A stretch of DNA of 64,000 nt from Microbacterium sp. H1-D42 (GTDB lineage Bacteria; Actinomycetota; Actinomycetes; Actinomycetales; Microbacteriaceae), in assembly GCF_022637555.1 (NCBI RefSeq), contig NZ_CP093342.1, positions 558,001-622,000 of the forward strand, given 5' to 3'. Below, in pieces: positions 23,798-33,635 of this stretch. Every line of letters starts with the position of its first letter. Positions within the stretch are counted from its first letter, which is position 1. The notes beneath the pieces were generated by a model. It did no database searches, was not told the origin of the DNA, and worked only from the letters and a program-made list of their open reading frames with translations. A program made the position numbers and the translations under genes.

Positions 23798-25231
23798 ATG
23801 GCCACGAAGACGTTGCAGAACCACATCGCGGGTGCGTACCGCGAAGCCCACGCCACCGAGCGGCTCGACCTGATCGACCCCGCCACCGAGGGCGTATATG
23901 CCAGCATCCCGCTGTCCGATCAGACCGACATCGATGCCGCCTACGCGGCGGCAGCGGCGGCGTTCCCGACGTGGTGCGACGCGACGCCGGGCGAGCGTCA
24001 GCTCGCACTGTTCCGAATCGCGGATGCCATGGCCGCGCGCGCCGAAGAGTTCGCCGACCTCGAGTCGCAGGACACCGGCAAGCCGCGCGCGAGCCTCGTC
24101 GACGACGAGATCATGCAGTCGGTCGACCAGTTGCGCTTCTTCGCCGGTGCCGCTCGCAGCCTGGAGGGACGTGCGGCGGGGGAGTACCTCGCGGGGCACA
24201 CCTCTTATGTGCGCCGAGAGCCGATCGGCGTGATCGGGCAGGTCACACCATGGAACTATCCGCTGAACATGGCGGTCTGGAAGATCGCCCCCGCGCTCGC
24301 CGCGGGCAACACCGTGGTGCTCAAACCTGCCGAGTCGACCCCGCTGTCGACGCTGCTGCTCGCCGAGATCGTCGCCGAGCACACCCCCGCCGGCACCCTG
24401 AACGTCGTGCTCGGCGCCCGCGACACCGGCGCCGCGCTCGTCGCACACCCCGTGCCGCAGATGGTCGCGATCACCGGTTCCGTGCGGGCCGGCATGGCAG
24501 TGGCCGAGTCGGCAGCATCCGATCTCAAGCGTGTGCACCTCGAGCTCGGCGGCAAGGCGCCGGCGGTCGTCTTCGACGACGCCGAGATCGAGAAGGCAGC
24601 GGATGCCATCGTCGCAGCAGCCTTCTTCAATGCCGGCCAGGACTGCACCGCCGCCACCCGCGTGATCGTGCACGAATCGGTGCACGATGAGCTGGTGCGC
24701 GCACTCGTGGCTCGGACGCAGGCGCATGCCCGCACCGGCGGGCCGCACGAGGAGGGCGTCTTCTTCGGTCCGCTCTCGAGCGCGGCGCAGCTCGCGCAGG
24801 TGCAGGGCTTCATCGACCGGCTGCCAGCGCACGCGAAGGTCGAGACCGGCGGGCGTCGTCAGGGTGACACCGGCTACTTCTTCGAGGCGACCATCGTGTC
24901 GGGCATGCGCCAGGACGACGAGGCCGTGCAGAACGAGATCTTCGGCCCGGTGCTGACCGTGCAGTCGTTCAGTGACGACGACGAGGCGCTGGGCTTCGCG
25001 AACGGCGTGCGCTACGCGCTGGCGGCATCGGTCTTCACGCGCGACCACAGCCGCGCGATGCGCTTCACGCGCGACCTCGACTTCGGCTGCGTGTGGGTGA
25101 ACACGCACATCCCGTTCGTGTCAGACATGCCGCACGGTGGATTCAAGCATTCCGGCTACGGCAAGGACCTCTCGCAGTACGGCTTCGACGACTACACGCG
25201 CATCAAGCACGTGATGACCGCCTGGGACTGA
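23798..25231 (+). CDS. Aldehyde dehydrogenase (aminobutyraldehyde type)
   Basis: A 477-residue NAD-dependent aldehyde dehydrogenase. Visible motifs are TPWNYPLNMAVWKIAPALAAGNTVVLKPAE, the cofactor loop ITGSVRAGMAVAE, the general-base Glu in LELGGKAPAVVFDDA, and the nucleophile Cys in FFNAGQDCTAATR near 288. The NAGQDCTAA form is typical of gamma-aminobutyraldehyde dehydrogenases. It would oxidise the aldehyde formed by the neighbouring amine oxidase. The ATG at 23798 is preferred to an upstream GTG because TAAAGT seven bases before it marks a probable leaderless start. It is divergent from the Lrp regulator. Confidence 0.9.
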   Translation: MATKTLQNHIAGAYREAHATERLDLIDPATEGVYASIPLSDQTDIDAAYAAAAAAFPTWCDATPGERQLALFRIADAMAARAEEFADLESQDTGKPRASLVDDEIMQSVDQLRFFAGAARSLEGRAAGEYLAGHTSYVRREPIGVIGQVTPWNYPLNMAVWKIAPALAAGNTVVLKPAESTPLSTLLLAEIVAEHTPAGTLNVVLGARDTGAALVAHPVPQMVAITGSVRAGMAVAESAASDLKRVHLELGGKAPAVVFDDAEIEKAADAIVAAAFFNAGQDCTAATRVIVHESVHDELVRALVARTQAHARTGGPHEEGVFFGPLSSAAQLAQVQGFIDRLPAHAKVETGGRRQGDTGYFFEATIVSGMRQDDEAVQNEIFGPVLTVQSFSDDDEALGFANGVRYALAASVFTRDHSRAMRFTRDLDFGCVWVNTHIPFVSDMPHGGFKHSGYGKDLSQYGFDDYTRIKHVMTAWD

Positions 25232-25271
25232 CTGCTGGCGACGGCCGCGGCCGAACACCTCTCATCGCTCC

Positions 25272-25366
25272 GGTCGCAATTTCTCCCGCTTGGACTCGCG
25301 TCGAGCGGGAGAAATCGCGACCTGAATAGCGCGATCAGACGCCAGGCGGGAGAAATCGCGACCTGA
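25272..25366. repeat. Intergenic palindrome with an extra arm copy
   Basis: The arms GGTCGCAATTTCTCCCGCT (25272-25290) and its complement (25304-25322), with one mismatch, flank a 13-bp centre. The right arm then recurs as a direct repeat of 21 bases at 25346-25366, ending GCGACCTGA in both copies. The element lies between the convergent aldehyde dehydrogenase and GNAT genes. Its first nine bases are shared with the palindrome at 53563-53623. Confidence 0.85.
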
Positions 25367-25424
25367 GCAGGACGCGGGGGACGCGGGGCGCGGGGCGCGG
25401 GGACGCGTCAGGCGAGGGGGCGCG

Positions 25425-25964
25425 TCAGACGAGGCGTTTCACGTGGCGGTGCTCGTGCAGCACGAGGCCGGGGCGGCGGTCGATCTTCGTGCCGCCGTCG
25501 GCGCGCCAGTCGTGGCGCTCGTAGAAGCCCGCGGCCCGATCGTTGCCCTCCAGCACCCAGAGGTACGCGACCTCGTGACCCTCGGCGCGCAGCGCCGCTT
25601 CGACCGCGGTGAGCAGAGCGTGCCCGACTCCGGTCGCCCAGGTATCAGGGTGCGCGTAGATGCCCCACAGCTCGCCGGTTCCAGGGGCATCGTCATCGCG
25701 GGCGGAGCCGAATCCCGCCCAGCCGACGACGTGTCCGTCGCGTTCGACCACCAGGGTGCGCGAACTGCGCTCCGGATCCTCCATGAACCGCGCCCAGTTC
25801 GCCTCGCGCTCGGGGATGGAGAGGCCGTCGAGCACGTCCTGCGGCATCAGTCCGCGGTACGCCTCCTGCCATCCGCGCACATGCACGACGGCGAGATCAT
25901 GGGCATCGGCGACGGTGGCATTGCGCACCAGCATCCGATTCGCAGGCATCCGATCGTTCGTCAT
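25425..25964 (-). CDS. GNAT family N-acetyltransferase
   Basis: A 179-residue GNAT-fold protein. The N-terminal VRNATVADAHDLAVVHVRGWQEAYRGLMPQDVLDGLS is a common opening in this group, and the acetyl-CoA region is seen as LWGIYAHPDTWATGVGHALLTAVEAALRAEG, followed by LWVLEGNDRAAGFYERHDW. It should acetylate a small molecule or protein amino group; the acceptor is unknown. The ATG at 25964 is favoured because GAGGA lies seven bases upstream. It stands alone and is convergent with the aldehyde dehydrogenase gene. Confidence 0.88.
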   Translation of the reverse strand: MTNDRMPANRMLVRNATVADAHDLAVVHVRGWQEAYRGLMPQDVLDGLSIPEREANWARFMEDPERSSRTLVVERDGHVVGWAGFGSARDDDAPGTGELWGIYAHPDTWATGVGHALLTAVEAALRAEGHEVAYLWVLEGNDRAAGFYERHDWRADGGTKIDRRPGLVLHEHRHVKRLV

Positions 25965-26049
25965 CGCACCATCCTCGTGCATCTCCGGTCGCACGTTCGG
26001 TCAGTGTGACGGCGTTCGCACTCGCAGGCCCGCGACCGGAACGTGGGAC

Positions 26050-27027
<978 letters not shown>

Positions 27028-27098
27028 GGTGCTCCTCTCGCCGCGCAGGTGCGCGGTGTCCATTGTGTCAGCGATGCAGCTGTGTCAGCGATGCAGCC

Positions 27099-28283
27099 TC
27101 ACGCGTCACGGCGCGGTCCCTCGGACGGATGCACGGTGAAGATGTTCGGGGCGGTGAAGCCGGCATCCGCGAAGGCCTGCGCGACAGCATCCGACACCGA
27201 CGCGACCGCGTCGTGCTCGATCAGGGCGATCGCCGCCCCGCCGAAACCGCCGCCGGTCATGCGCGCGCCGATCGCGCCGTGCGCAAGCGCGGTCTCGACG
27301 GCCAGGTCGAGCTCTGGCACCGAGATCTCGAAGTCGTCACGCATGGAAGCGTGCGAGGCGACCAGCAGGTCTCCGATCGCCCGCGGGCCCTGTTCGGTGA
27401 GCGCGGCGACCGTGTCGAGCACCCGCTGGTTCTCGGTGAGGATGTGGCGCACGCGACGGAAGGTCACGTCGTCCATCAGCTCGGCCGCGCGGGGCAGGTC
27501 TGAGGTGTCGGCATCGCGCAGCGAGCGGATGCCGAGCAGCTCGGCGCCCAGCTCGCACGACGCCCGGCGCTCACGGTATCCGCCGGTCGAGTGCGCGTGG
27601 GTGACCTGTGTGTCGATCACCAGCAGCTCGAGGTGCTCGGCGGTGAACCTGGTGGGCACGGAGCGGGTCTCGAGGGTGCGGCAGTCGAGGAACGTGGCGG
27701 CATCGGGGCGGCCGAGCATGGATGCCATCTGGTCCATGATCCCGGTGGGGGCGCCGACCGCCTCGTTCTCGGCGCGGCGGCCGACCTGGGCGAGGGTGAC
27801 GGGGTCGAGTCCGAGCGACCAGAGATCGTTGAGGGCGGATGCCACTGATCCCTCGATCGCGGCGGATGATGACAGTCCAGCGCCGACCGGCACGTCGGAG
27901 GCGATGGCGATGTCGACGCCAGGTGTGACGGCATCGGGACGCAGCGCACGCAGCGCCCACGCGATGCCCAGCACGTACGCCGACCACTCCGGCACGTCAC
28001 GGTCGGCACCCTGAGATTCGACGGGGAACATCCGGTCGAGATCTGCCAGTGCGCAATCGACGGTCAGGTGCGCGAAGCTCGAGGTCACGCGGATCCGGTC
28101 GTCTGCGCGCAGACCGACCGCGGCATAGGTGCGGTGCTGGATTGCGAAGGGCAGCACGAAGCCCTCGTTGTAGTCGGTGTGCTCGCCGATCAGGTTCACC
28201 CGGCCCGGCGCCGACCAGATGCCGTCCGGGGCGCTGCCGGTCAGGTCGGTGAACAGATCGCGGGCGGCGGTGAGAGCGGTCAT
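27099..28283 (-). CDS. galK: Galactokinase
   Basis: A 394-residue GHMP-family galactokinase. The N-terminal signature GRVNLIGEHTDYNEGFVLPFAI at about 27-48 binds galactose, the ATP loop PVGAGLSSSAA is near 130-140, and GARMTGGGFGGAAIALIE is the third GHMP motif. It phosphorylates galactose at C1 in the cytoplasm. It is the middle gene of the gal operon, between galT and galE, with gaps of 53 and 71 bases. Confidence 0.95.
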   Translation of the reverse strand: MTALTAARDLFTDLTGSAPDGIWSAPGRVNLIGEHTDYNEGFVLPFAIQHRTYAAVGLRADDRIRVTSSFAHLTVDCALADLDRMFPVESQGADRDVPEWSAYVLGIAWALRALRPDAVTPGVDIAIASDVPVGAGLSSSAAIEGSVASALNDLWSLGLDPVTLAQVGRRAENEAVGAPTGIMDQMASMLGRPDAATFLDCRTLETRSVPTRFTAEHLELLVIDTQVTHAHSTGGYRERRASCELGAELLGIRSLRDADTSDLPRAAELMDDVTFRRVRHILTENQRVLDTVAALTEQGPRAIGDLLVASHASMRDDFEISVPELDLAVETALAHGAIGARMTGGGFGGAAIALIEHDAVASVSDAVAQAFADAGFTAPNIFTVHPSEGPRRDA

Positions 28284-28336
28284 GGCGTGTCCAAACGAGG
28301 TGGTGGGGAGTCGTGCGGTGAAGGCGAGGGGCGGGC

Positions 28337-29509
28337 TCAGGAGACGGAGGCGATCGCGGTGCGCAGGCGATCGGCAGACACCTCGGGCAGGATCTCAGCG
28401 GTCCAGGCGCCCATGGCGGCCTCGGACCCGGCGAGGAACTTCAGCTTGTCCTCGGCGCGCCGCGGGCTGGTCAGCTCGAGGCGCATGCGCACCGTGTCGC
28501 GGCCGACGTGCACGGGAGCCTGATGCCAGCCGGCGATGTACGCGGTCGGCGTCTCGTAGAGGGCATCCACTCCACGCAGCAGCTGCAGGTAGAGCGGGGC
28601 GAGCTCGTCGCGCTCGGCATCGTTCAGCGCGGCGAAATCGGGCACGTGCCGGTGCGGCATCATCTGCACCTCGAGGGGCCAGCGTGCCGCGAAGGGCACG
28701 AAGGCCGTCCAGTGCTCGCCCTGCAGCACGACCCGCTCAGAGGTCCGCTCGAAATCGAGCACCTGACCCAATAGAGCGGGGATGGTGCGGTGGATGCTGT
28801 CGAGCAGCTGCTGCGTGCGCGGGGTCACGTACGGGTAGGAGTAGATCTGGCCGTGCGGGTGGGGCAGCGTGACGCCGATCGCCTCGCCGCGGTTCTCGAA
28901 CGGGAACACCTGCTCGACGCCGGGCAGTGCCGAAAGCGCGGCGGTGCGGTCGGCCCAGGCCTCGATGATGGTGCGGGCGCGGGTGACCGACTGGCTGCCG
29001 AACGACCCCTCGTGCTCGGGGCTGAAGCAGACGACCTCGCAGCGGCCGACGCTCGTGCGGGTGCGGCCGATGCCGAGCTCGGCCAGGTCGTCGAGTCCGC
29101 GGGTGGGGTTCACGGCGGCGGGCACGCCGCCGGTGGCCCGGTTCAGTGCCGGACCGAACGCGGGGGAGCGGTTCTCGAACACGGCGACGTCGTACCGCGA
29201 TGGCACCTCTGACGGGTTGGTCGGCGTCTGCGGGGCCAGCGGGTCGGCGTCGGCGCTGGGCATCATGACGCGGTTCTGCCGCTTGGTGGCGAAGGTGATC
29301 CAGTCGCCGGTGAGGATGTCCTGCCGCATGGTCGCGGTCTCGGGGCGCTCGTCGAGCATGCGGGCGTCGACATTGCGCTCTGGGCCGAGTGCGGTGCCGG
29401 GGTCATCGAAGTAGAACAGCTCGCGACCGTCGGCCAGGCGCGTGCTGCGCTTGACGACGCCGGCGCCGAGTTCGGTCGTCTGCATCTCCGGAGTTTCGCT
29501 CGTGTTCAC
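28337..29509 (-). CDS. galT: Galactose-1-phosphate uridylyltransferase
   Basis: A 390-residue GalT. The active-site His-Pro-His is in VTLPHPHGQIYSYPY at about 215, with the zinc and nucleotide residues in FENRSPAFGPALN and CFSPEHEGSFG. It exchanges UMP between UDP-glucose and galactose-1-phosphate. The GTG at 29509 is chosen because TACCGT lies six bases upstream with TTGACG 18 bases before that, making a leaderless start; GGAG directly abuts the later ATG at 29484, too close to serve it. It heads the operon galT-galK-galE and is divergent from a LacI regulator. Confidence 0.92.
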   Translation of the reverse strand: MNTSETPEMQTTELGAGVVKRSTRLADGRELFYFDDPGTALGPERNVDARMLDERPETATMRQDILTGDWITFATKRQNRVMMPSADADPLAPQTPTNPSEVPSRYDVAVFENRSPAFGPALNRATGGVPAAVNPTRGLDDLAELGIGRTRTSVGRCEVVCFSPEHEGSFGSQSVTRARTIIEAWADRTAALSALPGVEQVFPFENRGEAIGVTLPHPHGQIYSYPYVTPRTQQLLDSIHRTIPALLGQVLDFERTSERVVLQGEHWTAFVPFAARWPLEVQMMPHRHVPDFAALNDAERDELAPLYLQLLRGVDALYETPTAYIAGWHQAPVHVGRDTVRMRLELTSPRRAEDKLKFLAGSEAAMGAWTAEILPEVSADRLRTAIASVS

Positions 29510-29548
29510 GTCAACACGGTAACGCATCGAGCGTGGTAACGTCAACAC
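29502..29548 (-). promoter_or_regulatory. gal promoter and LacI-type operators
   Basis: On the minus strand TTGACG (29545-29540), an 18-bp spacer and TACCGT (29521-29516) precede the GTG of galT by six bases. The near-palindrome GTGTT-CACGTC-AACAC at 29502-29517 overlaps the start codon, and its half GTCAACACG recurs at 29541-29549. These are good candidate operators for the divergent LacI regulator. Confidence 0.6.
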
Positions 29549-29590
29549 GCCGGAGTTGCGGCGGAGCCGGAGTCGAAGAGGAGAGATCGG

Positions 29591-30574
29591 ATGCTGAAGA
29601 CCACGCGCGTCTCGATGGCGATGGTCGCGGCGCGGGCCGGAGTGTCAGGGCAGACCGTCTCGCGCGTCGCCAACGACAGCCCTCGCGTTGATCCGGAGAC
29701 CCGGCAGCGCGTCGAGCAGGCGATGGCCGAACTCGGCTACCGTCCGAACCGCGCCGCCCGCGCCCTGCGGACCGGTCGCACGCAGACCCTCGGCCTCGTC
29801 GCACAGACCCTCGCGACCGTGGGAAACTCCCGCATGCTGCAGGCGGTCGCCGACGCGGCATCCGCCCGCGGCTACGCGCTCACCATCGTCACGCTGGGCG
29901 ACGACGGTGACATCGCCCAGGCGTTCGAGCGGCTGCACGATCAGGGGGTCGATGGCGCGATCGTGCTGAACGAGGCCACCGCGCTCGCTCGCGAGGTGGC
30001 TGCCGCCGGCATCCGACTCGTCGTCGTGGACTCGCCGCCCGATCCCCGCTTCACCGTCGTCAGCACCGATCACGCCACCGGCGCGCGTGCCGCGGCGGCG
30101 CACCTGCTCGCATCAGGACACGAGACCGTGCACCACCTCGCGGGCCCGGTCGGCTCATTCGCAGCATCCGAACGCGAGCGCGGCTGGCGCGATGCGCTCG
30201 CCGCTTCCGGCGCCGAGGCACCCGAGATCGCGCGCGGCGATTGGAGTGCGGCGTCCGGCTTCGAGCAGACGGAGCGGATGCTGGCAGCTGGCGCCCCCGA
30301 CCTGTCCGCGCTGTTCGCGGCCAACGACCAGATGGCGCTTGGCGCGCTGCGGGCGCTCGCCGAGGCGGGTCGCCGAGTGCCGGAGGATGTCGCGGTGGTC
30401 GGCTTCGACGACATCGCGGATGCTGCGCAGTTCCGCCCGCCGCTGACCACGGTTCGCCAGGATTTCGACGCCCTTGGCGAGGAGGCCGTCGAGCGCCTGG
30501 TCGCGCTGATCGAAGGCACCCAGCCCGTCGACCTGCGCCTCGCGCCGGAACTCGTCCTGCGCGCCAGCGCCTGA
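29591..30574 (+). CDS. LacI family regulator of the gal operon
   Basis: A 327-residue LacI/GalR regulator. The helix-turn-helix MAMVAARAGVSGQTVSRVANDS at about 9-30 is followed by a hinge and a periplasmic-binding-like sugar domain ending VGFDDIADAAQFRPPLTTVRQDF. It has a strong ribosome site, AGAGGAGAGATCGG. Divergent placement next to galT, with palindromic sites in the gap, indicates control of galactose use. Galactose as the effector is an inference from position. Confidence 0.92.
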   Translation: MLKTTRVSMAMVAARAGVSGQTVSRVANDSPRVDPETRQRVEQAMAELGYRPNRAARALRTGRTQTLGLVAQTLATVGNSRMLQAVADAASARGYALTIVTLGDDGDIAQAFERLHDQGVDGAIVLNEATALAREVAAAGIRLVVVDSPPDPRFTVVSTDHATGARAAAAHLLASGHETVHHLAGPVGSFAASERERGWRDALAASGAEAPEIARGDWSAASGFEQTERMLAAGAPDLSALFAANDQMALGALRALAEAGRRVPEDVAVVGFDDIADAAQFRPPLTTVRQDFDALGEEAVERLVALIEGTQPVDLRLAPELVLRASA

Positions 30575-30616
30575 GCGACGTCCGGCGCTCCGCGCCTTGC
30601 CCACAGGGTTCCTCGC

Positions 30617-31639
30617 TCAGAACTCCAGCATCGTCTTGATGGCGCGCCGCTCGTCCATCGCACGGTAGCCCTCGCCGGCCTCGTCGAAGGGCAGCGTCAG
30701 GTCGAACACGGCGCCTGGATCGATCTGATCGGTCATGATCAGGTCGATCAACTCGGGCAGGAATCGCCGCACCGGAGCCGGACCACCGTGCAGGTGCACC
30801 GTCGCGCCGAACAGCGCGCTGCCGTCGATCGTCACCCCGTGCGACACCCCGACGAAGCCGACGTGCCCGCCGGAGCGCGTCGAGCGGATCGACTGCTGCA
30901 TGGCCTCCTGGGTGCCGACCGCCTCGATCGTGGAGTGCGCTCCGTAGCCGCCCGTCATCTCCTTGATGCGTGCGATGCCGGCATCCCCGCGCTCCTCGAC
31001 GATGTCGGTCGCGCCGAATCGCTGTGCGAGTGCTTGGCGGCTCGCGTGCCTGGACATCGCGATGATCCGCTCGGCGCCCAGCCGTGATGCGGCGAGGATG
31101 CCGAGCAGCCCGACCGCTCCGTCGCCGACGACGGCGACGGTCTTGCCCGGCCCCGCCTCGGCGGCGACTGCTGCGAACCAGCCGGTGCCGAGCACGTCGG
31201 ATGCTGCCAGCAGGCCGCGCCGGCGACTCGGCGTCACGTCTCCTTCGACCTTGACCAGCGTGCCGTCTGCCCACGGGATGCGGGCGTACTCGGCCTGTGT
31301 GCCGACTGACCCCATGCCCACGACGTGGGCGCAGCGGGACTGGTACCCGGCGGCGCAGATCTCGCACGTGCCATCGGATGCCATGAACGAGCCGACCACG
31401 TAGTCGCCGACCTTGATGCCCTGCACATCCGCGCCGACCTGCTCGACGGTCCCGATGTACTCGTGGCCCATCTGCGTCGGGCGCGACAGTTTCGAGACGC
31501 CGCGGTAGGGCCACAGGTCCGACCCGCAGACGCAGGTGGTGTCGACCTTGATGATCGCATCGGTCGGTTCGATGATCTCAGGGGTGGGGACTTCTTCGAC
31601 CCGGACATCGCCGGGTCCGTGCATGATGACAGCGCGCAT
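30617..31639 (-). CDS. Zinc-dependent alcohol dehydrogenase
   Basis: A 340-residue medium-chain dehydrogenase. Zinc ligands are seen in CVCGSDLWPYRG and GHEYIGTVEQVG; the lobe CEICAAGYQSRC keeps three of the usual structural Cys. The NAD(P) fold is VAVVGDGAVGLLGILAASRLGA near 165-187. It oxidises an alcohol or reduces an aldehyde; the substrate is not evident. The ATG at 31639 starts the usual MRAVIMHGPGDVRVEE opening. It is convergent with the gal regulator and separate from the operon at 31.7 kb. Confidence 0.9.
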   Translation of the reverse strand: MRAVIMHGPGDVRVEEVPTPEIIEPTDAIIKVDTTCVCGSDLWPYRGVSKLSRPTQMGHEYIGTVEQVGADVQGIKVGDYVVGSFMASDGTCEICAAGYQSRCAHVVGMGSVGTQAEYARIPWADGTLVKVEGDVTPSRRRGLLAASDVLGTGWFAAVAAEAGPGKTVAVVGDGAVGLLGILAASRLGAERIIAMSRHASRQALAQRFGATDIVEERGDAGIARIKEMTGGYGAHSTIEAVGTQEAMQQSIRSTRSGGHVGFVGVSHGVTIDGSALFGATVHLHGGPAPVRRFLPELIDLIMTDQIDPGAVFDLTLPFDEAGEGYRAMDERRAIKTMLEF

Positions 31640-31712
31640 GTGCTCAGTCCACCACCGCAGCGGTCCTGGCGCGAGCACTTTCTGCGGCGCTGGACTCCAA
31701 CCTGGTGAGAGG

Positions 31713-33635
31713 TCAGGCCGGCAGCGCGGGGGTGGTCGTGTGGGCGTCGGGCCAGGTGATCGTGTGGGTGGACGTGACGACAGGGGCCGTCGCGTCGCCG
31801 GAGGCGCCGAGGTGGATGCCGAAGACCTGCCACTCCCCGGGACGAGGGGCGACCTCGACCCACGGCACGGCGGTGCGGCCGGCCAGCGGCGTCACGTCGT
31901 CCTGCACGAGGGCGCCGGACTGCGTCGGCGGGTCAGAGGCTGCAGCATTCGATCCGGCCAGCGTGACGACCCTGCTCGCAAGCCGTGGAGTCTGCGCCCA
32001 GGCACCCTCATGGGTCGTGACCTCTCCGGTGAGCGCCCACCCGCCGACGCGCAGCACGTCGCGGAGCGCGAGGCCAGTGGCGTGAACTCGCACGAAACGC
32101 ACCTCCCACGCCCCGTGCACGACCGAGACGGTGTCGATGAGTGGCCCGATGTCGGTGTGCCCGGTGTGCGTGTCGACACCGTGGTTCGGCCGCACCTCGT
32201 ATCCGAGAGGCCAGTGCGCCCGCGCAGTGGAGGACCCAGACAGCGTCGTCGAGTCGAGTGCGCAGGACCCACCCACGACGAACCCCGAACGGTGGCTCGG
32301 CAACCCATCGCGCACGAGCGCGACCGTGCCGTCGACGGGTGCCGCCACACCGGGGCCGGCCAGCACAGGCGCGGTCGCCGTCGAGTAGCCGAACTTCGCA
32401 TAGAGCGGGGAGTCCGGCTCCAGAGAGCCCTCGACGCGGTGATCCGTGCCGTGATTCACCACGCGCACGATGCCGTCAGATGTCCCGACCGCCAGCCATC
32501 CTGGCGTCACCAGCGCTCGCGCGAAAGGCCCCTCATCGATCGGCAGGGGCTTCTCGACTGCCGTCCACGCCGGATGAGTCGCCGGCAGAGCGAGCCCCAG
32601 CATCCCCTTCGACGCCCAATACGGTGATCCGAGGCCGGAGTAGTTCTGCGCGATGGCCCGCCACGGGTGGTGCCAGCCGAGGGAGAGGATGCCATCGGCA
32701 TCCGGTGCACCGCGTGAGACGAAGTGCTTGATCTGGCCGCTCGCGGCGCGGCGCAGCAGTCCGGCATCGTGCCGGGATCCGCCGTGGAACGCGGCCGCCC
32801 ACGCTGGCGCGGCCGTGGCGAAGCGGTAGGTGAGGCTGCGTCCCTGCAGCAGCGGCGCGCCATCGGCGCCGATCAGGTGCAGCGCGTCGTCGAGGTAGTC
32901 GTCGAGGCGGGCGCGGTAGCGGGCGATGCGCGCGGAGTGCCCCGGGTCGCCCTCGACCATCTGCGCCCAGATGACCGGGTAGAACGGCAGCGCCCATCCG
33001 CAGTAGTGGTCGAAGTTGCGGCCGACACCGTCGGCGATCCAGCCGCCCGGCAGATCGAACGAGTCGAGCAGTGCGAAGTCCTCCGCGCGGTCGGTCTCCG
33101 AGAAAGGCCCGCCGACGCTCTCGAGGAAGTACGAGACCATGATCCGGAACCACGCCCAGTTGTTCGGCGGGTACGGCCGGCGCATGAACGTCGCGAGGTA
33201 GTCAATCGTCTGCTGCTGCGCACGATCGTCGAGCCTGGCCCACACCGTGTCGAGGGTCAGGTGCAGACCCAGCGCGAGTGCCGCCGCCTCGACCTTGGCC
33301 TGGTCGTGCTCGTCGATGCGCACCCAGCGCTGCGGATGCTGCGGATCGACCCCGGCGGCGATACCGCGCGCATAGCGCTCGGCCAGCGCTGTCGTGCCGG
33401 CCGGGTCGCCGGCGATGCGGAATGCGGCGAGCATGAAGGTGCGCGTGAACCCCTCGAGGTGGTCGATGTCGCGGCCGAGGCCGCCGGGTTCGCCGGGATA
33501 GCGAATCAGAGATTGCGCCGGGCTGGCGTGCCGTACGGCCCCGTCCAGGATCGCATCGGCGACGCGCTCCCAGTGGGCGCGCGTCCATCCGGTGTACGGC
33601 GAGAGAGTGCGATCGTCGCCGGGCAGAGCGATCAT
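31713..33635 (-). CDS. DUF2264 domain protein
   Basis: A 640-residue protein whose first half is the DUF2264 domain: SPYTGWTRAHWERVADAILDG, YPGEPGGLGRDIDHLEGFTRTF, PPNNWAWFRIMVSYFLESVGG and GWIADGVGRNFDHYCGWALPFYPV. This is an alpha/alpha-barrel fold related to glycan lyases and hydrolases; its activity is not established. The second half is a beta-sandwich like those of heparinase-type lyases. There is no signal peptide, so it acts in the cytoplasm. The ATG overlaps the stop of the hydroxyacid dehydrogenase gene by four bases. A role in uronate- or rhamnose-containing glycan processing is plausible but unproven. Confidence 0.85.
   Translation of the reverse strand: MIALPGDDRTLSPYTGWTRAHWERVADAILDGAVRHASPAQSLIRYPGEPGGLGRDIDHLEGFTRTFMLAAFRIAGDPAGTTALAERYARGIAAGVDPQHPQRWVRIDEHDQAKVEAAALALGLHLTLDTVWARLDDRAQQQTIDYLATFMRRPYPPNNWAWFRIMVSYFLESVGGPFSETDRAEDFALLDSFDLPGGWIADGVGRNFDHYCGWALPFYPVIWAQMVEGDPGHSARIARYRARLDDYLDDALHLIGADGAPLLQGRSLTYRFATAAPAWAAAFHGGSRHDAGLLRRAASGQIKHFVSRGAPDADGILSLGWHHPWRAIAQNYSGLGSPYWASKGMLGLALPATHPAWTAVEKPLPIDEGPFARALVTPGWLAVGTSDGIVRVVNHGTDHRVEGSLEPDSPLYAKFGYSTATAPVLAGPGVAAPVDGTVALVRDGLPSHRSGFVVGGSCALDSTTLSGSSTARAHWPLGYEVRPNHGVDTHTGHTDIGPLIDTVSVVHGAWEVRFVRVHATGLALRDVLRVGGWALTGEVTTHEGAWAQTPRLASRVVTLAGSNAAASDPPTQSGALVQDDVTPLAGRTAVPWVEVAPRPGEWQVFGIHLGASGDATAPVVTSTHTITWPDAHTTTPALPA

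Noticed and set aside
25305-25366. Direct repeats that might be a CRISPR array
   Set aside because: Only two 21-base copies, one of which is an arm of a palindrome; no regular spacers, no cas genes.
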